A stretch of DNA of 17,872 nt from Bacteroidota bacterium (GCA_018267355.1 JAFDYP010000431.1:1-17872); one strand, 5' to 3'. Counted from the stretch's first letter, positions 6,370 to 13,951 are shown. Numbers and translations are program-made. The notes: generated from the sequence alone by a model not told the origin.

Positions 6370-9216
6370 ATGCCACGTGACACCTCGATCAAGTCTGTCC
6401 TCATCATCGGCTCCGGCCCCATCGTTATAGGACAAGCCTGCGAATTTGACTACTCCGGCTCTCAGGCAGCCCGCAGCCTCCGCGAAGAAGGCATAGAAGT
6501 CACTCTACTCAACTCCAACCCCGCCACCATCATGACCGACCCGGTAGTAGCAGATCATGTGTACCTGCTGCCTATCAATGTGCAGTCAGTGGTCAAGATA
6601 CTGGAGGAGCAGAAGATAGACGCTGTGCTGCCTACCATGGGCGGCCAGACCGCGCTCAATCTCTGTATGGAGGCCTACGAACTGGGCATCTGGGAGAAGT
6701 ATAATGTACGCGTACTCGGTGCAGACTTCAAGGCGATAGAAAAGACGGAGAACCGCGAGGAATACCGCAAGTGGATGGTAGAGCTGGGCATCGGCACCTC
6801 TCCGGCCATCACTGCCAATTCGTTTCTGGAGGGCAAAGAAGCCGCTCAAAAGATAGGATACCCGCTGGTGATCCGCGCGTCCTATACACTTGGTGGTGCA
6901 GGTGGCGGCTTCGTACATACCAAAGAGGAGTTTGACGAGAAGCTACAGCGCGGCCTCGATGCGTCGCCCACGCATGAGGTCATGATAGAGAAGGCAGTCC
7001 TCGGCTGGAAGGAATACGAGCTGGAGGTGATGAAAGACTCCGTGGGCAACTTTGTAGTGATCTGTACGGTAGAGAACTTTGACCCCATGGGCGTGCATAC
7101 CGGTGACTCTATCACGGTGGCGCCTGCTATGACACTGAGCGATACTGCTTATCAGCGCATGCGCGAGTACTCCAAGAGGATGATCACAGACCTCGGCAGT
7201 TTTGCCGGAGGCTGCAATATCCAGTTTGCCATAGACCCGGTCACTGAGGATATCATCTCCATAGAGATGAACCCGCGTGTATCGCGCTCCTCTGCGCTCG
7301 CGTCTAAGGCTACCGGCTATCCGATAGCCAAGATCGCCGCCAAGCTGGCCATAGGCTACACGCTCGATGAGCTGAAAAATCAGATCACAAAGACTACGTC
7401 TGCCTTCTTTGAGCCGGCGCTGGACTATACTATAGTAAAGATACCGCGCTGGAACTTTGACAAGTTTCTCGGCGCTGATGATAGCCTGGGCCTGCAGATG
7501 AAGGCGGTAGGAGAGGTGATGGCCATAGGCCGTAGCTTCCAGGAGGCGCTGCAGAAGGCCTGCCAGTCCCTCGAGAATAACCGTATCGGCCTCGGCGCTG
7601 ATGGCAAGACCTGGGTGAGCGCAGACAATATGCTGCAGGGTATCAAGGTGCCATCATGGGACCGTATCTTCAGGATATATGACGCGCTGAAACTCGGCGT
7701 GCCTATGAAGACCATACAAGATATCACGCGCATAGACCCGTGGTACCTGCATCAGATCATGGACCTCGTAGAGACCGAGCGCAAGATCCGCAAGATGAAC
7801 CTGCACGATATAGATGCAGAGCTCATGCTGGAGCTGAAGCAAAAGGGCTACTCTGACCTTCAGATCGCCTACATGACCTCTACTACTGAGGATGAGGTAT
7901 ATGACTATCGCTCCAAGCAGCAAAACATCCGCCGCATCTATAAGCTGGTAGATACCTGCTCGGCAGAATTTCAGGCACAGACGCCATACTACTACTCGAG
8001 CTTTGAGAAAGGTGCAGAGAGCGGCAGCGCCAATGTGCCGACCAATGAGTCTCCATCTACCAATAAGAAGAAGGTGATCGTACTCGGCTCGGGACCTAAC
8101 CGTATCGGCCAGGGTATAGAGTTTGACTACTGCTGTGTGCACGGCGTACTGGCTATCAAGGAGGCCGGCTACGAGGCCATCATGCTAAACTGCAACCCTG
8201 AGACGGTATCCACGGACTTTGACATAGCAGATAAACTGTACTTCGAGCCCGTATTCTGGGAGCACCTGCGCGAGCTCATAGAGCATGAGAAGCCGGAGGG
8301 TGTGATCGTGCAGCTGGGCGGCCAGACAGCACTGAAGCTGGCCAAGAACCTGCAAGATGCCGGTATCAAGATCATCGGCACGTCTTACGATAGTATGGAC
8401 ATAGCAGAGGACCGTGAGCGTTTCAGTGATATGCTGAAGGCCCTGAACATACCATACCCTGAGTATGGCGCTGCCAAGAATGCGGAGGACGCCCTCGAGG
8501 TAGCACACAAGATCGGCTATCCGGTCCTTGTACGTCCATCCTACGTACTCGGCGGCCAGCGTATGCGTATCGTGATAGATGATGAGGAGCTGACCAAAGC
8601 GGTACTCAAGATCGTGAAGCACTTCCCTGATAATAATATCCTGATAGACCACTTCCTGGATCGTGCAGAGGAGGCAGAGGTAGATGCGATATTTGACGGG
8701 GAGACGGTAGAGATCATGGGCATCATGGAGCACATAGAGCCGGCCGGTATCCACTCCGGCGACTCTAACGCCGTGCTCCCTCCATACAATCTCTCAGAGA
8801 AGGTGATCCAGCTCATGCGTGAGTACACCGAGAAGATAGCCCGCGCACTCAATATCCGCGGCCTGATCAATATCCAGTTTGCTATCAAGAATGAGAAGGT
8901 GTATGTGATAGAGGCTAATCCTCGCGCATCGCGTACCACGCCATTCATCTGCAAGGCCTACGACATACCATACCTCAACTACGCCACCAAGGTGATGCTG
9001 GGTGTAAACAAGATACAGGACTTCACCTACTTCAAGCGCCTGATAGGCTATGCTATCAAGGAGCCGGTGTTCTCTTTTGACAAGTTCCCGGGCGTATCAC
9101 GAGAGCTGGGCCCTGAGATGAAGAGTACAGGTGAGGCCATCTACTTTATCAAAGACCTCTACGATCCGCACTTCCGCAATCTGTATAAGAAGAAGAGCAT
9201 GATGCTGAGTAAGTAA
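6370..9216 (+). CDS. carB: Carbamoyl-phosphate synthase large subunit, lacking the MGS allosteric domain
   Basis: 948 residues from the ATG at 6370; an in-frame TTG at 6334 is rejected because MPRDTSIKSVLIIGSGP is the normal family start. The enzyme makes carbamoyl phosphate from bicarbonate, glutamine-derived ammonia and two ATP, for pyrimidines and arginine. Both homologous halves are present. The first opens with IIGSGPIVIGQACEFDYSGSQ and carries MGGQTALNL and EMNPRVSRSSALASKATG. The second opens near residue 567 with VLGSGPNRIGQGIEFDY and carries QLGGQTALKLA and EANPRASRTTPF. The linker before the second half (SGSANVPTNESPSTNKKK) is polar and poorly conserved. The protein stops just after LGPEMKSTGEAIYF, so the C-terminal MGS-like regulatory domain of the ~1073-residue E. 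coli enzyme is missing; similar short forms are known in Bacteroidota. carA is not in the window. Confidence 0.97.
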   Translation: MPRDTSIKSVLIIGSGPIVIGQACEFDYSGSQAARSLREEGIEVTLLNSNPATIMTDPVVADHVYLLPINVQSVVKILEEQKIDAVLPTMGGQTALNLCMEAYELGIWEKYNVRVLGADFKAIEKTENREEYRKWMVELGIGTSPAITANSFLEGKEAAQKIGYPLVIRASYTLGGAGGGFVHTKEEFDEKLQRGLDASPTHEVMIEKAVLGWKEYELEVMKDSVGNFVVICTVENFDPMGVHTGDSITVAPAMTLSDTAYQRMREYSKRMITDLGSFAGGCNIQFAIDPVTEDIISIEMNPRVSRSSALASKATGYPIAKIAAKLAIGYTLDELKNQITKTTSAFFEPALDYTIVKIPRWNFDKFLGADDSLGLQMKAVGEVMAIGRSFQEALQKACQSLENNRIGLGADGKTWVSADNMLQGIKVPSWDRIFRIYDALKLGVPMKTIQDITRIDPWYLHQIMDLVETERKIRKMNLHDIDAELMLELKQKGYSDLQIAYMTSTTEDEVYDYRSKQQNIRRIYKLVDTCSAEFQAQTPYYYSSFEKGAESGSANVPTNESPSTNKKKVIVLGSGPNRIGQGIEFDYCCVHGVLAIKEAGYEAIMLNCNPETVSTDFDIADKLYFEPVFWEHLRELIEHEKPEGVIVQLGGQTALKLAKNLQDAGIKIIGTSYDSMDIAEDRERFSDMLKALNIPYPEYGAAKNAEDALEVAHKIGYPVLVRPSYVLGGQRMRIVIDDEELTKAVLKIVKHFPDNNILIDHFLDRAEEAEVDAIFDGETVEIMGIMEHIEPAGIHSGDSNAVLPPYNLSEKVIQLMREYTEKIARALNIRGLINIQFAIKNEKVYVIEANPRASRTTPFICKAYDIPYLNYATKVMLGVNKIQDFTYFKRLIGYAIKEPVFSFDKFPGVSRELGPEMKSTGEAIYFIKDLYDPHFRNLYKKKSMMLSK

Positions 9217-9224
9217 TTGGTTTG

Positions 9225-10286
9225 CTATCCGGTGGTGTAAAATCGTTCCCGTATGGAGATTAACAGTTCTTCCACCTTCGTCCTATCTGGCATAGGGGGC
9301 AGCGCAGATATTTCAAACAATTCATTTACGCGGGCGATCCTCTCTTCTGCCTGCTGTAGCAGGTCCTCATAGAGAAACTCACCGGCCTTAATTTGCAGCA
9401 GATATTCGCGGTTAGGCCGGCGCACTATTACTTTCTGATAGCGTGCTATCTCCTCTGCCATATCCAGCAGGCGGAAGACATGCATCATATTCTTCGCATC
9501 GTAGTTCTTACCGTGTTCCAACGTATTCTCATACCGTACCTCATTACGGTCGTCTACCCACTGCCAGTATTCTCGGTAGGTCTTGCAATACTGAGAATAA
9601 CCATCCCTGTTGAAATACATCGTACCCATCGGCTCCATTCCCCTTGCCACCGAGCTTAGTGACACATCATTAGAGTCCTCCTTATACATGATCCCCTTCA
9701 GCAGTCCCTCTATCGGGCTGTAGTACAGCGCATAAGTATCACGCACGTGCGATATAGCTGTCAGTCCGCATTGCTCCTGCCGCCAATCATTATCTGCGAG
9801 CCATTGCAGCAGAGGTACAGACTGATTGCTCACTATAATATGGCAAAAGTGCAGGATCGTCTTGCGCTCTTTCTCCATCGGATTGAGCACTTTCTTATTC
9901 AACCCCTTCGCCTTCTTGATCTGTGAGTAGGCATACTTAGCAAAGGAGTCATTGCACAGACGCGAGAGAAATAGCTCTGCCTTCAGCTCAGACAGCAGTG
10001 GATGGCGGTACAGCACACAGTCCTCCGGCACACTCAGCAGCTCCAGTATATTGGGATTATTGCGATACAACAGCTCAAACAATCTGTGCAGCTCGTAGAA
10101 CACAATATCATTCGTCTCATTGCTGATCTGCGGCGGGTACTCCAGGCCATAGTATTGCTGGCGCGGTACTATGTACACACCGCGTATATCCGTGTCAGAT
10201 GTCGCCGTGGCCAGCCCATAGCTCCGGCTACCGCTGATGCACTCCAGTACTTTTATCTTGCTCAGTCTCAGCTCATCTACCGTCAT
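9225..10286 (-). CDS. RlaP-type nucleotidyltransferase (DNA polymerase beta superfamily), second of a tandem pair
   Basis: 353 residues from the ATG at 10286; an in-frame GTG at 10319 lies deep in the upstream gene and adds a non-conserved tail. The polymerase-beta nucleotidyltransferase core is near the N-terminus: Gly19-Ser20-Arg-Ser-Tyr-Gly is the GS motif, and Asp31 and Asp33 in SDTDIRGVY are the metal-binding carboxylates. Asp60 in NDIVFYELHRLFELL is a likely third carboxylate, followed by the family's NNPNILELL. This pattern fits PF10127 (RlaP, linked by comparative genomics to RNA repair; older name 'predicted nucleotidyltransferase' COG3541). The C-terminal two thirds are helical and not assigned. 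The start overlaps the end of the upstream paralogue by 14 bp, suggesting coupled translation. The substrate is unknown. Confidence 0.8.
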   Translation of the reverse strand: MTVDELRLSKIKVLECISGSRSYGLATATSDTDIRGVYIVPRQQYYGLEYPPQISNETNDIVFYELHRLFELLYRNNPNILELLSVPEDCVLYRHPLLSELKAELFLSRLCNDSFAKYAYSQIKKAKGLNKKVLNPMEKERKTILHFCHIIVSNQSVPLLQWLADNDWRQEQCGLTAISHVRDTYALYYSPIEGLLKGIMYKEDSNDVSLSSVARGMEPMGTMYFNRDGYSQYCKTYREYWQWVDDRNEVRYENTLEHGKNYDAKNMMHVFRLLDMAEEIARYQKVIVRRPNREYLLQIKAGEFLYEDLLQQAEERIARVNELFEISALPPMPDRTKVEELLISIRERFYTTG

Positions 10287-11043
10287 GCGCAGTATATATC
10301 GTTTTGCGGAAAAGCGCACTCAGCGCTGTGCTATCAGTCTCCTTTTTTCGCAGGTCTTTAGTAGATGTTTTTATCTCATTGATCTTATCCTCCAGGTATT
10401 GATTCAGCATCGCATTAGGTGCATAGTCAAACTTCTCATCTGCAGTCGCTTTGATCCTAAGTAGCTCATCTATCTCAACATTGATCCGCGCATCGTCCTC
10501 CATCTCTCTCAGGTAGGAAAACTCCATCGGCGGCACCGTACCGCGCCTTGCTATCCATAGAGCAGCCAGTATGGGCCGGAGTGCATAGAAGTATTTTTTG
10601 AGTTTGACCTTCTCACCTTTCAGCGAACCTTCATATGCATTGATGGTCATACCCAGGTAGTGATGTATCCCGGCCTGCGGAGAGAAGTAATCACTCCCTA
10701 TTTCATTCAGTTCTTTTAGCAGCGAGGTATGCTCCATATATACTATAGGAGACTGGTACCACTCGTAAATGATCGCATTAGTCTTACCTATATAGCGCAG
10801 AGCCCTGCGTATATCCCAGCCTCCTATGTCCAGTACGGCATCTACCGGCAGGTCTATGTTTTCTTTGCCATCGTGTATGGAGAGGTAGTGATCTGCCGGA
10901 TGTGCATAGACGAATCGCACATCATAGTCGCTATCAGGCGAGGCAAATCCCCAGGCCCGGCTGCCCGACTCTATCGCAAACAGTATTTTAACCTGATTGT
11001 CGCGCTCTATACCCGCGAGCTTTTCCAGTATGGTGTCTTTCAT
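10273..11043 (-). CDS. RlaP-type nucleotidyltransferase (DNA polymerase beta superfamily), first of a tandem pair
   Basis: 256 residues. The signature is Gly27-Ser28-Arg-Ala-Trp-Gly, then Asp39 and Asp41 in SPDSDYDVRFVY, and Asp72 or Asp77 in LDIGGWDIRRAL. This is followed by GKTNAIIYEWYQSPIVY, a stretch highly typical of PF10127/RlaP. The protein transfers a nucleotide from NTP to an unknown acceptor, possibly RNA. No RtcB, ligase or release-factor partner is visible here. The ATG has a good AAGGAA ribosome binding site 4 bases upstream, but both lie inside a strong inverted repeat (11041-11075). The downstream gene, a diverged paralogue, overlaps the last 14 bases. The two proteins share the active-site layout but little else, so they probably have different substrates or form a heteromer. 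Confidence 0.85.
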   Translation of the reverse strand: MKDTILEKLAGIERDNQVKILFAIESGSRAWGFASPDSDYDVRFVYAHPADHYLSIHDGKENIDLPVDAVLDIGGWDIRRALRYIGKTNAIIYEWYQSPIVYMEHTSLLKELNEIGSDYFSPQAGIHHYLGMTINAYEGSLKGEKVKLKKYFYALRPILAALWIARRGTVPPMEFSYLREMEDDARINVEIDELLRIKATADEKFDYAPNAMLNQYLEDKINEIKTSTKDLRKKETDSTALSALFRKTIYTAHDGR

Positions 11044-11075
11044 ATTTCCTTATTGCCATGAATATAGGAAATATG
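11041..11075 (-). promoter_or_regulatory. Inverted repeat hiding the RBS and AUG of the nucleotidyltransferase operon
   Basis: CATATTTCCT (11041-11050) and AGGAAATATG (11066-11075) are perfectly complementary over 10 bp. TATT (11051-11054) and AATA (11061-11064) extend the stem by 4 bp with one bulged base (11065) and a 6-base loop. On the mRNA the 3' arm holds the AAGGAA ribosome binding site and the AUG. It may be an RNA switch that limits translation or a DNA operator for autoregulation. If transcription starts inside the repeat, only the operator role remains. Confidence 0.6.
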
Positions 11076-11282
11076 CCCTAGCACACTAGCTGGCCTTCTC
11101 ACGCCTATGATCTATGGTCCTGTGCATTTGGCCGCGACAACTGCCATATGTTTAATAAGCGATCTAACGCCTAAGCCCCAGATACAGGTATATGGTTTAC
11201 CCTGGCCATTATCATTTTGCTGTCTTTTGGCATGAACCCCTCATAACCAGATATTTATCGTTCTTTTTAGAAGTATCTTTCG
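11076..11282. other. Intergenic stretch without recognised genes
   Basis: This is the central part of the 264-bp gap between the divergent nucleotidyltransferase and beta-helix genes. No convincing reading frame, tRNA or terminator is seen on either strand. No TAnnTTTG element was found on the minus strand for the nucleotidyltransferase operon, so its promoter is unassigned. Confidence 0.5.
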
Positions 11283-11290
11283 TAACTTTG
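11283..11290 (+). promoter_or_regulatory. Promoter -7 element TAACTTTG
   Basis: TAACTTTG is a perfect match to the Bacteroidota -7 consensus TAnnTTTG. It ends 17 bp before the ATG of the lipoprotein gene. The -33 region is only a T-rich TTCTTTTT (11261-11268). The predicted leader is about 10 bases with no Shine-Dalgarno. Confidence 0.65.
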
Positions 11291-11307
11291 TTAAAACCAA
11301 ACAAGTT

Positions 11308-12462
11308 ATGAATAGATCAATACTCATCCTCGCCGCGCTGGTAGGCATACTCACCGGCTGCAAGAAAGACAATACGAATAGCACCTCCTGCGCTACCCAT
11401 TCGCCGGTAGTGATCGTAGATGGCAGCTTTGACTTTACGCAGCCCGTCACGCTGCACTCGTGTACTACCTATTATTTCAACTGGTCCAGCCAGTACTCTA
11501 TAGAAAACACCCTCACGATAGAGGCCGGTGCTATTTTGAAGTTTCCTAATACCGGCATACCGTTCGTCCTGCAGGCCAGCGGCAATGGCAAGATCCTCTC
11601 CAATGGTACGAAGGACAATCCGGTCATTTTCACCTCCGACAAAGATGATACACATGGTGGCGATGCCAATGGTGATGGTACAGCTACCACACCCACAGCC
11701 GGAGATTGGTCGTACATCGTGATCAACTCTCAGGGCAGCCAGTTCAAGTACACCCAGTTTCTCTACAATGGTAGTGGCAATGACCTGGCCCTCTTTGAGA
11801 TCACGGCAGATGGTATCGTGTTTGACCACTGCACCTTTGCGCACTGCAAGGGAGATGCAGCGATCACAGGCCGTGGTGTACTGTCATATAGCGGTGGTGC
11901 CACGGTAGCTCCGGTCACCAATTGTGTTTTCTATGACAATATAAAACCGTGGTCTATCAATGAAGCTACCAGCGTAGACAGCTCCAATATCTTCCACAAC
12001 CCGGATAATCCATCACAAAAAAATACCTACAATGGTATCTTCGTTTCGGAATATTCTACGGGCACCGGCAGCTCCCTGAGCTGGCTGGAAAATGAAGTAC
12101 CCTTTGTATTCTACGCCTACTATCATACGCAGTTTATGGACGCTGCCCACAATGCAGCTACCAGCCCGGTCACCGTCACCGTAGGTCCCGGTGTGATCAT
12201 CAAGTTTGCCTCCTCTAATCCTGGTGACTATGCACCCGGGATCCGTATCCGTAGTGACAACTCTCAGATAGCAGGCAAAGACCTGGCCGGAGTTTACTTT
12301 ACAAGCTACAAGGACGATGCGCATGGTGGTGATACGAATGGCGATGGCTCTGCCACCTCGCCTGCACAGGGAGACTGGGATGGTGTCTATGATGCTGCTG
12401 CCCTGATCAATCCGCCTACTTATTATTACAGCTGGGCCAATATCCTTTACGCAGCCAATTAG
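11308..12462 (+). CDS. Lipoprotein with predicted right-handed beta-helix and NGDG repeats
   Basis: 384 residues. MNRSILILAALVGILTGC is a lipoprotein signal with lipobox LTGC and anchor Cys18, so it is probably on the cell surface or outer membrane. The body is rich in Thr, Asn, Gly and short beta strands, as in pectate-lyase-like parallel beta-helices found in many Bacteroidota surface proteins. Two copies of a 27-residue motif occur at 108-134 and 331-357 (20 of 27 identical): FTS-x-KDD-x-HGGD-x-NGDG and then GDW. The DxNGDG loop resembles Ca2+-binding loops, so calcium may stabilise these turns. No catalytic residues or C-terminal sorting domain are recognised, and no partner gene is evident. 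It has its own promoter at 11283. Confidence 0.8.
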   Translation: MNRSILILAALVGILTGCKKDNTNSTSCATHSPVVIVDGSFDFTQPVTLHSCTTYYFNWSSQYSIENTLTIEAGAILKFPNTGIPFVLQASGNGKILSNGTKDNPVIFTSDKDDTHGGDANGDGTATTPTAGDWSYIVINSQGSQFKYTQFLYNGSGNDLALFEITADGIVFDHCTFAHCKGDAAITGRGVLSYSGGATVAPVTNCVFYDNIKPWSINEATSVDSSNIFHNPDNPSQKNTYNGIFVSEYSTGTGSSLSWLENEVPFVFYAYYHTQFMDAAHNAATSPVTVTVGPGVIIKFASSNPGDYAPGIRIRSDNSQIAGKDLAGVYFTSYKDDAHGGDTNGDGSATSPAQGDWDGVYDAAALINPPTYYYSWANILYAAN

Positions 12463-12480
12463 GGTTCGCCCCTTTCCTGC

Positions 12481-12533
12481 ATGACAAAAGTCATAAGTCC
12501 ACGGCAAAGTAGTCATGACATGGCTGCTATGAC
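12481..12533. promoter_or_regulatory. Cluster of ATGAC/GTCAT half-sites with an FNR-spaced dyad
   Basis: ATGAC (12481-12485) and GTCAT (12490-12494) form a perfect inverted repeat with a 4-base spacer. This is the 5-4-5 architecture of CRP/FNR-family sites (E. coli FNR: TTGAT-N4-ATCAA). GTCATGAC (12512-12519) is a perfect palindrome made of two overlapping half-sites, and a further ATGAC lies at 12529-12533. Five half-sites thus lie within 53 bp. From a transcription start near 12553 (inferred from the -7 at 12539), the dyad is centred near -65 and the palindrome near -37, positions used by activators. The regulator is unknown. Confidence 0.5.
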
Positions 12534-12538
12534 CCTGT

Positions 12539-12546
12539 TAGCTTTG
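12539..12546 (+). promoter_or_regulatory. Promoter -7 element TAGCTTTG
   Basis: TAGCTTTG is a perfect TAnnTTTG match. No TTG-type -33 element is found at the expected distance; that place is occupied by the GTCATGAC palindrome, which suits an activator-dependent promoter. Transcription would start near 12553 and meet the terminator at 12583-12616. Confidence 0.55.
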
Positions 12547-12552
12547 CATCGG

Positions 12553-12616
12553 TTTTAAACAGATACGGTTAGTTTTTGAAAGGAGAGGTCGTAAGATAAG
12601 CTACGACCTCTTTTTT
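12553..12616 (+). ncRNA. Candidate small RNA or attenuated leader (~64 nt)
   Basis: This is the predicted transcript from the -7 element at 12539 to the T-run of the terminator. It contains no credible reading frame. It may be a free small RNA, or a leader that allows read-through into the CoA-transferase gene under some condition. Its existence is inferred from promoter and terminator only. Confidence 0.3.
12583..12616 (+). terminator. Strong intrinsic terminator just upstream of the CoA-transferase gene
   Basis: AGAGGTCGTA (12584-12593) and TACGACCTCT (12602-12611) pair perfectly over 10 bp with an 8-base loop, followed by a six-T run (12611-12616). It would end transcripts of the lipoprotein gene and of the promoter at 12539. 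It lies 22 bases before the next ATG. Confidence 0.9.
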
Positions 12617-12630
12617 ATTTTGGAGGAAAG
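12616..12630 (+). promoter_or_regulatory. Ribosome binding site GGAGGAAAG overlapping a possible -7 element
   Basis: GGAGGAAAG (12622-12630) is an unusually good Shine-Dalgarno for this window, 8 bases before the ATG at 12639. TATTTTGG (12616-12623) matches TAnnTTTG but for one base and ends 15 bp before the ATG, the usual promoter spacing here. The two overlap. If that promoter were used, the Shine-Dalgarno would not be transcribed, so the site argues for transcripts that start further upstream and read through the terminator. Confidence 0.45.
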
Positions 12631-12638
12631 CTATACAA

Positions 12639-13913
12639 ATGAAATATACCTCAGCAGAAGAGGCCATGGCCACAGTGAAGAGTGGGCAGCGCGTGTTTAT
12701 ACAGAGTGCAGCAGCAGCACCACAGCTACTCGTAGAGGCGCTCACGGCCCGCCACCCCGAGCTGCGCGGCGTAGAGGTCACACACATGCATACAGAGGGT
12801 GCTGCGCCCTATGCGCGGCCTGAGCTGGCAGAGGCCTTTCATGTCAATGCATTTTTTGTGGCCGGCAATATACGGCCCTACATAGAGCATACGAATGTGC
12901 AGTACATCCCGATGTTTCTCAGTGAGATCCCGTTGTACTTCCGTAGTGGCAGGTTCCCGCTGGATGTGGCCCTGATACAGGTCAGCCCTCCTGATGCGCA
13001 TGGCTTCTGCTCGCTGGGTATCTCAGTAGACATCACCCGGGCGGCCTGTGATGTAACCCGCACGATCATAGCCCAGGTCAACCCCAATATGCCCCGTACG
13101 CTGGGAGATGGCCTGATACATGAGTCCCGCATCAGTGCTGCGGTATGGACGGAGCAGCCTATCATCAGGGTAGATGAGGCGCCGCTATCGGAGCGTGAGC
13201 TGGCTATAGGCCGCTACGTCTCAGAGCTGGTGCAGGACGGCGCCACGCTACAGATGGGTATAGGTGGTATACCCAATGCTGCGCTGAGATTTCTGGATGG
13301 GCACAAAGACCTCGGTATCCATACGGAGATGTTTTCTGATGGTGTGCTGCCGCTGGTAGACAAGGGAGTGATCAATGGCAGGCTGAAGCGTCACAACAAT
13401 GGCAAGATAGTTTCCTCCTTTGCTATGGGTAGCAAAAAGCTGTATGACTTCATCAATGACAACCCTATGGTAGCCATGATGGATGTAGCCTATGTGAATG
13501 ATACCACTGTGATCCGTGGCCATGATAAAATGACCGCGATCAATACGGCGGTTGAAGTAGATATCACCGGGCAGGTCTGTGCAGACTCTATAGGCCCTCG
13601 CATCTATAGCGGGGTAGGAGGGCAGATGGACTTCATGCGCGGGGCAGCTCTCAGCGAGGGTGGCCGCCCTATCATCGCCATGCCGGCTACTACGGGCAGC
13701 GGTATTTCCAAGATCGTACCGACGCTCAAACCCGGAGCGGGTGTGGTCACTACGCGCGCGCATATACACTACGTGGTCACAGAGTATGGCGTGGCAGACC
13801 TCTATGGCCGCAATATAGCCCAGCGGGCAAAGGCGCTGATAGATATCTCGCACCCGGACCACAGAGCGGAGCTGGAGCGCGCCTCTTATGAGCTGTATGG
13901 CAAATGCTGGTAG
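12639..13913 (+). CDS. Acetyl-CoA hydrolase/CoA-transferase (4-hydroxybutyrate CoA-transferase-like)
   Basis: 424 residues, cytosolic, with the two-lobed architecture of the acetyl-CoA hydrolase/transferase family (PF02550 then PF13336). Seen features: SPPDAHGFCSLGISVD near 116-131; QMGIGGIPNAAL (205-216); the catalytic Glu230 in GIHTEMFSDG, which forms the CoA thioester intermediate; YSGVGGQMDFMRGA; and ATTGSGISKIVPTL. Length and motifs are close to 4-hydroxybutyrate/butyrate CoA-transferases, which move CoA between acetyl-CoA and short acids; hydrolase labels in the family are often historical. The exact acid cannot be named. No partner dehydrogenase or kinase is adjacent. A strong terminator and a half-site cluster upstream suggest regulated expression. 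Confidence 0.9.
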   Translation: MKYTSAEEAMATVKSGQRVFIQSAAAAPQLLVEALTARHPELRGVEVTHMHTEGAAPYARPELAEAFHVNAFFVAGNIRPYIEHTNVQYIPMFLSEIPLYFRSGRFPLDVALIQVSPPDAHGFCSLGISVDITRAACDVTRTIIAQVNPNMPRTLGDGLIHESRISAAVWTEQPIIRVDEAPLSERELAIGRYVSELVQDGATLQMGIGGIPNAALRFLDGHKDLGIHTEMFSDGVLPLVDKGVINGRLKRHNNGKIVSSFAMGSKKLYDFINDNPMVAMMDVAYVNDTTVIRGHDKMTAINTAVEVDITGQVCADSIGPRIYSGVGGQMDFMRGAALSEGGRPIIAMPATTGSGISKIVPTLKPGAGVVTTRAHIHYVVTEYGVADLYGRNIAQRAKALIDISHPDHRAELERASYELYGKCW

Positions 13914-13943
13914 CCCGGTCTAAGGGGAGTCCGCCGCAATCAC

Positions 13944-13951
13944 TATACTTG
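13944..13951 (+). promoter_or_regulatory. Possible -7 element TATACTTG before the MATE gene
   Basis: TATACTTG matches TAnnTTTG except for one base and ends 15 bp before the ATG at 13967, the spacing seen at other promoters of this window. The gap to the CoA-transferase is only 53 bp, so read-through from that gene is also possible. Confidence 0.35.

Noticed and set aside
8185..8754. A 189-codon open frame on the minus strand
   Set aside because: It is antisense to conserved carB sequence and is a by-product of its codon usage; no family resemblance.
10287..10319. GTG start for the longer nucleotidyltransferase
   Set aside because: It adds 11 poorly conserved residues and a larger overlap with the upstream gene; the ATG at 10286 is the better start.
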